Numbered from the stretch's first letter, positions 10,323 through 17,931 are shown. The stretch is 64,000 nt of DNA from Picosynechococcus sp. PCC 7117 (GCF_001693275.1 NZ_CP016477.1:1116001-1180000); one strand, 5' to 3'. Numbers and translations are program-made. The notes: generated by a model not told the origin, from the letters alone.

Positions 10323-10742
10323 TTAATCGGGTGGGTGCCATCCTGCCGAAATCCAAGCCTGTCGCACCATGACTGCATAGGGATTATTCAGTTGAAGAGC
10401 AAGCACTGTTGCGCGACCACAAGCAGTTAAACCACGAATCAAAGCACCTTCTCTTTCCCAGATGAAATGTTCTGACCATTTCTGAGTGCGGGGGTTAAAT
10501 AAAGCAACAGTTGTATTTGTCTCTATGTCCATGCCGTGGGTTTTTGTGCCTTTGTAGGAATTGCAGAGACGGCAAGCTAGCCACAAGTTATCTTCTTCGT
10601 CTGAGCCGCCTGCTGCTTTTGGGATAATGTGATCGATTTCTAAGATGCCTAAAACATATTTCTGAAGGCTTTTGCAGTAACCACATTGATTATTGGCGGT
10701 TTCTCTCACCCGTTGGCGCAGCTCTTTTGGGATGTAGCTCAT
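10323..10742 (-). CDS. HNH endonuclease family protein
   Basis: The 139-residue protein has a classic HNH fold signature: CGYC, then LEIDHIIPKAAGGSDEEDNL, then CRLCNSYKG. The two CxxC pairs would bind a structural zinc and the DH pair with the later Asn forms the metal-dependent nuclease centre. About 60 residues follow that may give specificity (FNPRTQKWSEHFIWEREG). Its start overlaps the stop of the ribbon-helix-helix gene by 4 bases (ATGA), so the two are translated together. Such pairs look like a toxin-antitoxin or regulator-nuclease unit; that role is inferred. It is the first gene past the end of putA, on the opposite strand. Confidence 0.88.
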   Translation of the reverse strand: MSYIPKELRQRVRETANNQCGYCKSLQKYVLGILEIDHIIPKAAGGSDEEDNLWLACRLCNSYKGTKTHGMDIETNTTVALFNPRTQKWSEHFIWEREGALIRGLTACGRATVLALQLNNPYAVMVRQAWISAGWHPPD

Positions 10743-11122
10743 TCGCTGAGGGGCTGAATTAATCCACGTTTTACGGCTTCGTTTAATGCTGTCGCTTTAC
10801 GCAGAAGTCCCTCTTGATAAATTTGCATCAAGGTCTGAAGTTCGGAGGAGTCGGGATTGGACAGTTGCCCTGCTTGTTGTAAATCCAGTAGCTGGCTAAG
10901 GCGAGCATCTTGTTCTGGCTCCATCTGTAGCTCGGTTAGACCTAAGATCTCTTCATCGTCTAAGGCTGTAATCGCAGGAGATGCTGTATTGTTGGGAGCA
11001 GGAATGAGAAGCTGAATACTCTCCGCCACGACACTAGACAAGTCACGATTGGCGAGATGGGCAAATTGCTCAACTCTCTGGTAAACGTCATCTGGTAACT
11101 CAATCGTAATGCGAGTGCTCAT
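10739..11122 (-). CDS. Ribbon-helix-helix (CopG-like) protein, likely partner of the HNH nuclease
   Basis: Residues 1-45 of this 127-residue protein fit a ribbon-helix-helix DNA-binding fold: a strand STRITIELPDDVYQRVEQ followed by helices ending in SSVVAESIQLL. The rest is a polar helical tail (LSQLLDLQQAGQLSNPDSSE; LLRKATALNEAVKRGLI) that could bind the partner. It is the first gene of a two-gene unit with the HNH gene, overlapping by ATGA, as antitoxin genes often are. Autoregulation of the unit is likely by analogy but no operator was identified. Confidence 0.78.
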   Translation of the reverse strand: MSTRITIELPDDVYQRVEQFAHLANRDLSSVVAESIQLLIPAPNNTASPAITALDDEEILGLTELQMEPEQDARLSQLLDLQQAGQLSNPDSSELQTLMQIYQEGLLRKATALNEAVKRGLIQPLSE

Positions 11123-11181
11123 AAATTCTGACTACTTAATGAGTTGAACTCTGGCTAAAATTATATCGTGAGGTTTTAGCG

Positions 11182-11359
11182 TTCAAGATGTCTGGTGTGG
11201 GTTCTAAGGCGGGCGGCCCTGACTATCTGCTGCAATTCCTAGAGCGGCGTCATGTGACTGAGAAGGTTCAGCGTCAAGGCTTTGCACCCATCGAAGGCGT
11301 TGATTAATCGATGAAGTAGTGGCGATCACCTTTCTGTAGGAATACTGGGGGGCGATCAT
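11182..11359. repeat. putA 3'-end repeat, copy B
   Basis: Bases 11182-11307 encode the last 41 codons of putA including the stop, with two amino-acid changes (Pro to Arg, Asn to Lys) and several silent ones. About 50 bases after the stop also resemble the sequence following putA. No start codon or upstream putA sequence is present, so this is a relic and not a gene. Confidence 0.92.
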
Positions 11360-11488
11360 TTTATTAGTTAGCCAAAATAAACAAGCTCTTATTCTTTAAA
11401 TTGCAAGCTAAAATAGTCGGAATATCACTCAACTTGAAATACTCGTTTTTTTAAAAAAATTCGCTGAATTTACTTTCAGGCTAGCAAA

Positions 11489-14422
11489 ATGTTCGTTCTT
11501 ACTCGTGAAGACGCTCTAAAAAGATTGGAGCAAATACAAAAAAAATACGATAGAGACACATTAATTCGCAAAGCTATTAATGAAGCAGAGACAAGGTTAC
11601 TTATTATTGACGAAATTCTATCTTTATTGGGCTGGGCTAAAGATGATTTTTGTCCTGAACATACGGTAAAAAATGTTGGATTTATTGATTATTTAATCAC
11701 AGCAGATAATATTCCCCGCTTTATTGTTGAAGCAAAAAGAGTCGGACAAACATTTATTTACCCCACTAAAAAATTACAAAAGAGTCAATATTCATTAGGT
11801 TACATGCGCACTGCATTTGGTCAATCATTGACTGAAGTCATAACGCAAGCTGAAGGATATTCTCAAGAAAAGGGTGTACCGTTTTCTGTGCTCACAAATG
11901 GTGCAGAATGGATATTGATACAAACCCATAGAACAGAGCAAAAAAAACTAAATGATTTGAATTGCTTTTATTTTGGCAATCTATTAGCCGATTCATCACG
12001 CTTTAATTTACTATGGGAGCTGCTATCAAAGCCATCAGTATTAGACGGCAGTTTAGAAGAAAATTTTTCACAAATTAATATCTCATCTGCCGAATTTGTA
12101 TTAAGTCCTGATTCAAAGCTACCTGAGATTCAATGGAAGATTGATAGAGATATAAACCATAAATACATAAGAGATTTTTATGATTATTTCTTCGGCGAAA
12201 TCATTGACTCTGGCAGAAAAAAGATGCTGAAAAAATGTTTCATCAGCAATTCGAAACTTGATCAGTATCAAAAAGAAATGAAACAAGTATTGCAAGATGC
12301 TAGGCCAACATATATTCCCGATATCGAAGATATAGAACCAGATCATGAAAATGTTCCCTTTCTAAACTCTTATACAGGAGATCAGAAAGGCAAAGTTATT
12401 TTAGTCGTTGGTTCTGTCGGTTGTGGTAAATCAACATTTGTCAATAAGATTCTTGATGAAGAACAAGAGAAAGAACGAGGTTCTAACCAAGAATCAGAAA
12501 ATATTTCTATAATTTTAGATCTGATCAATGAATTTGATGGAACTTCAGATACTATCAATAGATATTTATGGGATTTAATTGATAAGGAATGGAAAGAGAG
12601 AGAACCTGAATCTTACAAGTATAAGACTCTGAGAAAAATCTTTGGTAGAGAACTCAAGCTTCTACATGATGGACCATATGCGACTCTCTTTGAGAAGGAT
12701 CCTGAGTTACTAATGCGAAAAGAAGCAGAAAGATTAGATGACTTATCTTCTTTGCCAGAGACTTTTTTATCCAATAGTTGGAAGTATTATAGACAAACAA
12801 AAAAGAAGGGAATTATTCTTTTTTTGGATAATATTGACAGAACATCAGATAATTATCAAAGATTTGTTTACACGTTCTCTCATAAGATTGCTAGTCGGAC
12901 TGGTGCTACTGTTATTGTAACGATGCGTGAAGGCACTTATTTTAGAGGAAAGAAATTTGGATTTTTGGATGTTCGATCTGATGATATAGTTTATCATTTA
13001 CAAACTCCTAATCGAGTAAAAATTATATCTAAGAGAATTGAGTACGTTAAAAATCTAGAAAGTTACTCAGACTCTGGAGAAAAAGATTATAGGTTATCTA
13101 AATGGAAACAAAGAAAAGATTGGAGCGAGTTCCGAGCAGCTTGTTTGATTTTTGCAGAGACACTCAAAGCGACGTTCTTAACTTCCTGTCACTCATCTCA
13201 AGCATTAGGGCTTTTAAATGCCGTATCTTGGCATAATCTTCGCAGTTTTTTAACTCTTTTGAAAGATTTGCATACTGTATTAGGAAATGATCGAGATGGA
13301 TGGTCTATCAGTTATATCATTTCTGCCTTAACAACAGCCAATATTGATGAAGAGAGTAAATCGATATTACCTAATATATATTTTCCTATATTTAGAGAGT
13401 ACCCTTGTTATTTTTTGAAAGTCAGAATTGTCTTGATGTTGATGTATGGCAAACATCCATCAGAATTGAGAAAAGGAATTTCTCTCAATGAATTACTGAC
13501 ATTTACCAAAGTATATGGCTATCAAGAAAGGTGGAGTAATTTAGCAATTCAAGAAATGGTCAAAGAAAGATTGATTGAATGCATGGAAATTCCTACAGAG
13601 AAAGATTTCACCAAAGACTATCAACTTTCTGACAATCATACGTTTAGAGCTGCTCCTCTTGCAGTTGCAATGGCTGAGAAGATATTTTGCGACAAAATAT
13701 ATCTTCTAGCTGTAGGTAGAGAAATACCTTTTCATAGTGAAAGATTATTTAATCAATATATTGATTTAGTCAAAGATTTTTTTGAAATAGTTCATGATAT
13801 TCCTTTTACGAAAGAAGGAATAAGCCTATTTCTAGAAACAAAAGCATACAAGGTTGTTGCAAGATTTTTGATTGAGCAACTAGAGAAAGAAACACCACCT
13901 CATTCAAAACAATTTCCAACAATCTCTAATGTCGAGAGTCAGCTAGAAGTAATGATTCGAAAACTTCGAAAGATTGCAGAAATGCTAACTACTCGTTTAA
14001 ATATTCCACAAAGCCATCCCGTTAATCAACAAGAATATTTGTTTGATACTGCTGAGTATGAAAATCAGTGTTCTCCCAAATTAATAACAGAAGTTCCACA
14101 AGAGTTCACATATTATAATTCGAATATTTCAAGATTGCCTCCTAAGATTTTTTGGGCTCTTGTTGAGCTAAAAGCAAGGGAGCAAGAATGGGTTACAGGA
14201 GCAGAAATTACTAGAATAATTAATCAGTATTTAGTTGATGACTTAAATCAAGTCGAGTCCACAAATATTTCCAAAGCTTTGCGAGGGAAAGAACTGCGTG
14301 CTATGAAGTGGTTGATTCATAAAAAAGTTGCCGATAAAAAAACCCTTTATAAAGTTTCTGATGATTGGGTTGAGTATTGGTCTAGCTTTTTTCAAGATTC
14401 TCCACCTCCAACACTACTATGA
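11489..14422 (+). CDS. PD-(D/E)XK-like nuclease / P-loop NTPase fusion, candidate anti-phage protein
   Basis: The 977-residue protein combines three parts. Residues about 20-190 resemble the N-terminal nuclease domain of type I restriction HsdR subunits: a helix with Glu34, GFIDYLI with Asp67, then FIVEAKR with Glu81 and Lys83, and later TQAEGYSQ before PFSVLTNGAEW. Residues about 300-560 form a P-loop NTPase with Walker A GSVGCGKST, Walker B GIILFLDNIDRTSD and VIVTMREGTYF after it. The C-terminus (about 885-970) looks like a winged helix (WVTGAEITRIINQYL). I do not recognise a named family. The layout (effector, NTPase, C-terminal module) recalls STAND/AAA-type defence proteins. It is AT-rich, lacks GCGATCGC, and stands alone between putA copy B and a truncated vapC. 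A modest CAGG precedes the ATG. Defence is inferred from domains and context. Confidence 0.8.
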   Translation: MFVLTREDALKRLEQIQKKYDRDTLIRKAINEAETRLLIIDEILSLLGWAKDDFCPEHTVKNVGFIDYLITADNIPRFIVEAKRVGQTFIYPTKKLQKSQYSLGYMRTAFGQSLTEVITQAEGYSQEKGVPFSVLTNGAEWILIQTHRTEQKKLNDLNCFYFGNLLADSSRFNLLWELLSKPSVLDGSLEENFSQINISSAEFVLSPDSKLPEIQWKIDRDINHKYIRDFYDYFFGEIIDSGRKKMLKKCFISNSKLDQYQKEMKQVLQDARPTYIPDIEDIEPDHENVPFLNSYTGDQKGKVILVVGSVGCGKSTFVNKILDEEQEKERGSNQESENISIILDLINEFDGTSDTINRYLWDLIDKEWKEREPESYKYKTLRKIFGRELKLLHDGPYATLFEKDPELLMRKEAERLDDLSSLPETFLSNSWKYYRQTKKKGIILFLDNIDRTSDNYQRFVYTFSHKIASRTGATVIVTMREGTYFRGKKFGFLDVRSDDIVYHLQTPNRVKIISKRIEYVKNLESYSDSGEKDYRLSKWKQRKDWSEFRAACLIFAETLKATFLTSCHSSQALGLLNAVSWHNLRSFLTLLKDLHTVLGNDRDGWSISYIISALTTANIDEESKSILPNIYFPIFREYPCYFLKVRIVLMLMYGKHPSELRKGISLNELLTFTKVYGYQERWSNLAIQEMVKERLIECMEIPTEKDFTKDYQLSDNHTFRAAPLAVAMAEKIFCDKIYLLAVGREIPFHSERLFNQYIDLVKDFFEIVHDIPFTKEGISLFLETKAYKVVARFLIEQLEKETPPHSKQFPTISNVESQLEVMIRKLRKIAEMLTTRLNIPQSHPVNQQEYLFDTAEYENQCSPKLITEVPQEFTYYNSNISRLPPKIFWALVELKAREQEWVTGAEITRIINQYLVDDLNQVESTNISKALRGKELRAMKWLIHKKVADKKTLYKVSDDWVEYWSSFFQDSPPPTLL

Positions 14423-14547
14423 ACAATCATCAGGAAAATCAGAACACCTTCTGTTAATGACGAGATAAGAGATCCGGCAATCGCCTGTTTTTGCGGGTCA
14501 CGAGGATCGTTAACGTAAATAAGAATGTTCGTATCAACCGCGTTCAT
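14392..14547 (-). pseudogene. Truncated VapC-type PIN-domain toxin
   Basis: The first ~37 residues read as the start of a PIN-domain RNase, with the early acidic residue in AVDTNILIYVNDP. After SLTEGVLI (about 14437) the PIN similarity ends and the frame runs into the 3' end of the NTPase gene. Full PIN toxins are about 130-140 residues and carry three further acidic residues, all missing here. Its start overlaps the end of the upstream antitoxin gene by 14 bases, as in intact VapBC operons. Insertion of the NTPase segment appears to have cut it off. Confidence 0.8.
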
Positions 14548-14776
14548 GCAACATCTCCCGCGTAAACCGAGGAGCATCAGAAGGGATAGGAGTTTGTTGC
14601 ATCCGTTCTACAAGTTGCATTAGAAAGTTTTGTCGAGCGGCAAGGTCACTGATTTTAGGAGGAATAACTTGAGAGGATTGCACCAAAAGCTCCACTTCGA
14701 CGCCTTCAGGCAAGTCACAATCTGTCTGAAGGATAAACATACCACTTCGATAAACGGCTTTTATGGCTTGGGACAT
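14534..14776 (-). CDS. AF2212/DUF104-like antitoxin
   Basis: The 80-residue protein starts MSQAIKAVYRSGMFILQTDC and continues DLPEGVEVELLVQ. This is the short strand-rich core typical of AF2212-type (DUF104) antitoxins, followed by a helical toxin-binding tail (FLMQLVERMQQTP). The frame is open further upstream, but an AAGGAG at 14784-14789 fixes the start at 14776. Its partner, a VapC-type PIN toxin, is truncated, so this antitoxin now has no functional toxin next to it. It may still bind DNA or a related toxin elsewhere. Confidence 0.8.
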   Translation of the reverse strand: MSQAIKAVYRSGMFILQTDCDLPEGVEVELLVQSSQVIPPKISDLAARQNFLMQLVERMQQTPIPSDAPRFTREMLHERG

Positions 14777-14783
14777 GGGGAAA

Positions 14784-14789
14784 CTCCTT
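14784..14789 (-). promoter_or_regulatory. Ribosome binding site of the DUF104-like antitoxin
   Basis: AAGGAG on the minus strand stands seven bases before the ATG at 14776 and decides the start against the longer open frame. Confidence 0.75.
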
Positions 14790-14882
14790 CTGTAAGGCAG
14801 GCAACCTTGCGAATAACGACTCAAACTACTGACATAGCTTCATTTTAATCCAGATACTAATATAGATTTACTGAGACTGCTC

Positions 14883-15143
14883 ATGATAAAATACATGCCT
14901 CACAATTCGGAAATCAATGACGATTTGCGTCCAGAATATGACTTTACGCAGATACCTATTGTGGCAAGTGGACAACGGCGACAAAAACAAACTGAGACAG
15001 TCAAGCCGATACCGAAAGTGGCGACTTCAGAGCAAGAAAAAGAGTTCAGTGCCCTCGAACTTGCTGGAGATCTTGTTGGATGTGTTGATGCTCCAGAAGA
15101 CTTGGCAACGAACAAAGATTACTTTGAAGGCTTTGGTCAATGA
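14883..15143 (+). CDS. Small antitoxin-like protein
   Basis: The 86-residue protein has an acidic N-terminus ([13 protein letters not shown]), a basic middle and a C-terminal segment ([19 protein letters not shown], then KDYFEGF) like the tails of antitoxins paired with PIN toxins. A second ATG at 14898 could also be the start. Its stop overlaps an ATG (ATGA at 15140) that would begin the toxin gene, but that frame runs into a putA 3'-end copy after about 12 codons, so no toxin is left. The gene looks intact but is orphaned. Confidence 0.6.
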   Translation: MIKYMPHNSEINDDLRPEYDFTQIPIVASGQRRQKQTETVKPIPKVATSEQEKEFSALELAGDLVGCVDAPEDLATNKDYFEGFGQ

Positions 15144-15331
15144 ACAAAAATTCAGTTGTGTGGAGAGATAGGGGGATGATCGTGGCCCGTCAACCGTTTG
15201 GGGGTTTCAAGATGTCTGGTGTAGGTTCTAAGGCGGGAGGCCCTGACTATCTCCTGCAATTCCTAGAGCCGCGTCATGTGACGGAAAATGTTCAGCGTCA
15301 AGGCTTTGCTCTTATTGAAGGCGTTGATTAA
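15140..15331 (+). pseudogene. Chimeric frame: lost toxin start fused in frame to the putA tail
   Basis: The ATG overlaps the stop of the antitoxin-like gene by the usual ATGA. The first ~12 codons ([12 protein letters not shown]) are of unknown origin; the next 51 codons are the end of putA in the putA reading frame. The 63-residue product would carry only the C-terminal flap of the aldehyde dehydrogenase domain. It most likely arose when recombination replaced a toxin gene with the putA tail. Expression as a peptide is possible because the upstream gene appears intact. Confidence 0.6.
15177..15331. repeat. putA 3'-end repeat, copy C
   Basis: This repeats the last 51 codons of putA and the stop. 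By eye it differs from copy A by about a dozen silent changes and only one amino-acid change (Pro to Leu near the end). It begins about 10 codons further upstream in putA than copy B does and lacks the shared post-stop sequence. It marks the right edge of the island. Confidence 0.93.
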
Positions 15332-15603
15332 TGACCGGAAGAATGGAGCTAAAGCCCCGTCCTAACTTCAGCAAGTTCAGTCACCTTCTAGGACAGCTTT
15401 CTGGTAAAGAGCATTGGGAGACCCTAAACGAACATGGAGAGATGGTAAGGCCAATTGTGTCGCAACCCAGCTAAGTATCAAGAAATCTTCGACCGTTTAC
15501 GGCGGGAAAGTATGTCAACTTTTTACTGGAGTGTTCAATGGACGGTCATCCATATCGGCAACATTTAAACGTTGTTTTTCCTTGTGAATATGACCATTTT
15601 TGA
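15331..15603 (+). pseudogene. Possible broken small gene
   Basis: A frame starting at an ATG that overlaps the putA copy C stop codon (TAATG) gives 47 codons (MTGRMELKPRPNFSKFSHLL and on) to a TAA at 15472. The same frame then continues open for about 42 more codons (RNLRPFTAGKYVNFLLE and on) to a TGA at 15601. A single nonsense change could split a ~90-residue protein. I do not recognise it, and it may be chance. Confidence 0.3.
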
Positions 15604-15819
15604 CCATGTGAGAAAATGCGCAGTTAAGACCGACAGGTATGGGGTTTGGCGACCAAAAAACTCCACTTTTCCACCATTACATCTTGAGCACGACTGAGCC
15701 GCGTCCTAGGGGTGGGGCATAATATTGGGGATATGTTGCCCATCACGGGGTTGCCACAAGGGAGTTGCAAAATCTGTAACCCAACGCTGGTCTCTATTTT
15801 TCTCACCTAAGCTGTAACT
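15604..15819. other. Intergenic region before the DUF3038 gene
   Basis: No gene is supported here. The stretch presumably carries the promoter of the DUF3038/DUF4335 pair. It marks the return from island DNA to core sequence; the first GCGATCGC after the island is at about 16018. Confidence 0.5.
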
Positions 15820-16410
15820 ATGCGCCCTAGTCTCCAAGCCGTTCCTACCCCTGCGTCTTTTGCGGATTTGCCCCTGGCCCAGCCCCCCGATGGTCAGCAG
15901 CTAGAGAATATTAAAAGTCATCTGGACTTGATCTTATTGGCGTTGGAGTCCTTAGCGGGCCTGAGTTCAGAAGCGATGTTACAGGCGGCCAAAGAGCTAA
16001 ATTTAGAGGCAGTCATCGGCGATCGCGTTACCTTATGGCGACTGCGACAGTCCAACCCCCTCCGGAAAAGTAGTGGGGGCCGCAAAAAATTAGACGTCGA
16101 AGAAGCCCGCTCTTTGGTGTTGATCATCTGCCATTTAGCCCGCCAGCAGCAGGATGACATTCGCCGCGCCTGCGCTCTCCTGGAACAGATGACCGAACAA
16201 GGCCAGGAACCCCACCGAGCCGCCCTTTTAGGGGATTACCTCGATAACTTTAGCAATACCTACCAAGAACGCATGGAGGAAGGGGAGGCGATCGCCTCGG
16301 CCTCCTTAGTGGGACTCGCCCTGAAATTACTGATTGATTTGCTGTTCTATGGGGCCAAAAATGGACATCGACGCCTCTGGTTAGCATTAATCGATCAAGG
16401 CAAAACCTAG
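15820..16410 (+). CDS. DUF3038 domain protein
   Basis: The 196-residue protein matches the cyanobacterial DUF3038 family as I know it: QLENIKSHLDLILLALESL near the start, WRLRQSNPLRK, and a helical C-terminal half (LEQMTEQGQEPHRAALLGDY). It appears soluble and all-helical. It is followed by a DUF4335 gene on the same strand, a pairing usual in cyanobacteria, so the two probably act together. No function is established to my knowledge. ATG at 15820 fits the family's usual length. Confidence 0.8.
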   Translation: MRPSLQAVPTPASFADLPLAQPPDGQQLENIKSHLDLILLALESLAGLSSEAMLQAAKELNLEAVIGDRVTLWRLRQSNPLRKSSGGRKKLDVEEARSLVLIICHLARQQQDDIRRACALLEQMTEQGQEPHRAALLGDYLDNFSNTYQERMEEGEAIASASLVGLALKLLIDLLFYGAKNGHRRLWLALIDQGKT

Positions 16411-16485
16411 AGACTTGACCTAAACTCCACCCTTGATTTTTTCTCTTTTTTACTCAATTCCCCCGTAGTTTGTTTTCGTTCTTAG

Positions 16486-17784
16486 ATGGTTCCTATGCTC
16501 TCTCCCACCCTCACCCGTCGCTATACTCCCCCCACTTGTAGCCTGGAAGTGGCAGCGAAAACCTCGGCCCTCTCCCAGTGGACAGGGAAGCCGCTGATTA
16601 AAGAATTGAATTTTGAGTTGAGTTTTGATGATCCGCGCCTTGGCCCCGACCAGCGCATCGTCATCAAAGGCGATCGCCCCCAATTGGATGCCCTCGCCAC
16701 CGCCGTCAATGACTATGTCCAAGGGTTTCTCCAAGACCTCAGTCCAGACTTAGAATGGCTGCCCCAAGCCGCCTCTGTCTATGGCTACCACAACACCCCT
16801 GGTCAGACCGTCGCCACCCTGCCCCAACCCCAGCTTGTCACCCAGGGACTTTTGTCCCATACCCTCCACCTGGGTCGCCTAGCAACCAAGGAATCTGGCC
16901 CGACCCTCCAACTCAACGCTACCCAACTCCATGACCTGGCGGAGGCCCTCGAAACCTACCAGACAGACATGGTGGCCTTACCCAGCCTCACTGCTAGCCA
17001 ACAACGCCGGACTGTCACTCGCTGGGGGGCGATCGCCGCGTCTTTTCTCCTCGTGGTGGGGATTAGTAACGCCGTTTGGCAACAGCAACAAATCCCGGAA
17101 ACCAGTAGTGCCCTAAACCTCGAAGCTACGGATGAAGCGGGCAACCAAGTAGAGCTTATCCCTCCGGATCCCCACGCTTCCTATACCTTCTCGCCAGTGC
17201 CATCCGCAGCCGATGCGCCCCTAGATGACCCACGGGTTGCCCCCCAAACCGTTGATCTGACTCAACCGACGCCAGGGGAAACTACGACTGCGAATCCGGC
17301 TCCCCCAGCCGCATCCCCCCCCAGTCCCCCTAGTAATGATCCGGCCCCGATCACGGCTACTGCCCCCAGGGAGAACACCAGTCTGAGCGTCGCCCCCAGC
17401 TTTGGGGGACAAATGGCCAGAACCACCGCTGCCGATCAAGCAGAACAATTTGCTGATGCGCCCCAGCAAGAGGCGATCGCCCTGTCTCCCGCCAATGCCC
17501 CAAGGCTAAACCCCGAACAGCGAGTTGAACGTCATTTTCAAACCCAGTGGCAGAGTCCCGCTGACCTCGGTGAAGTATTGGAATATCGTTTAAAGCTCAG
17601 TGAACAAGGGGCCATTGAAACGGTCTTTCCCATTGGTAAAGCCGCCGAACTGTATCAACCCCAACTTTCTTTTCTCTCTGTGGGTCGCAATGTTGGCGCT
17701 TCTTTTCCTGCTGAAAGTCGGACATTTCGCCTGGTGTTAAATCCCGATGGTCGTGTCCAGGCTTTTACCGAAGCGCCCCGCTAA
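16486..17784 (+). CDS. DUF4335 domain protein with one membrane span and Pro-rich region
   Basis: The N-terminal ~165 residues (TRRYTPPTCSLEVAA; FELSFDDPRLGPDQR) fit DUF4335. A single hydrophobic helix (WGAIAASFLLVVGISNAVW, about 183-203) follows, then a long Pro/Thr/Ala-rich segment and a C-terminal folded domain (PADLGEVLEYRLKLSEQG to LVLNPDGRVQAF). The layout resembles a membrane-anchored protein with a rod-like linker, loosely like TonB-type energisers, but that is only an analogy. It follows the DUF3038 gene by 75 bases. Either ATG 16486 or ATG 16495 could be the start. Confidence 0.8.
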   Translation: MVPMLSPTLTRRYTPPTCSLEVAAKTSALSQWTGKPLIKELNFELSFDDPRLGPDQRIVIKGDRPQLDALATAVNDYVQGFLQDLSPDLEWLPQAASVYGYHNTPGQTVATLPQPQLVTQGLLSHTLHLGRLATKESGPTLQLNATQLHDLAEALETYQTDMVALPSLTASQQRRTVTRWGAIAASFLLVVGISNAVWQQQQIPETSSALNLEATDEAGNQVELIPPDPHASYTFSPVPSAADAPLDDPRVAPQTVDLTQPTPGETTTANPAPPAASPPSPPSNDPAPITATAPRENTSLSVAPSFGGQMARTTAADQAEQFADAPQQEAIALSPANAPRLNPEQRVERHFQTQWQSPADLGEVLEYRLKLSEQGAIETVFPIGKAAELYQPQLSFLSVGRNVGASFPAESRTFRLVLNPDGRVQAFTEAPR

Positions 17785-17931
17785 AAACAGCCTTAGTAAA
17801 GGGGAAGTTAAATTCGCGATAAGCCCAAAGAAATACGCAAAAAAGCGGCCTTAGCTCCACTATGATCGTGAATAGGCGGGCATTGGCTCGTTTTGAGAAA
17901 TTTATTTCGAGAGTTCAGAAGGAACTAAATC

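Larger units (their letters stand above)
10262..15331. other. Accessory island punctuated by putA 3'-end copies
   Basis: This ~5 kb segment lies between the end of putA and a third copy of the putA 3' end. A second copy divides it into module 1 (RHH and HNH genes, about 10.3-11.2 kb) and module 2 (nuclease-NTPase gene and toxin-antitoxin remnants, about 11.4-15.2 kb). GCGATCGC is absent from about 10281 to 16017, whereas it recurs often in the core regions. The NTPase gene is strongly AT-rich. No integrase or transposase gene was seen. Whether this is a mobile element or the product of homology-anchored uptake is open. Confidence 0.75.

Noticed and set aside
10262-15331. Integrative element with its own integrase
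   Set aside because: No tyrosine or serine recombinase, relaxase or transposase frame is present in the segment, so the island is described without that label.
15331-15380. AGCCCCGTCC near the end of putA copy C as an IS200/IS605-type end
   Set aside because: Only a short resemblance; no matching hairpin partner and no transposase nearby.
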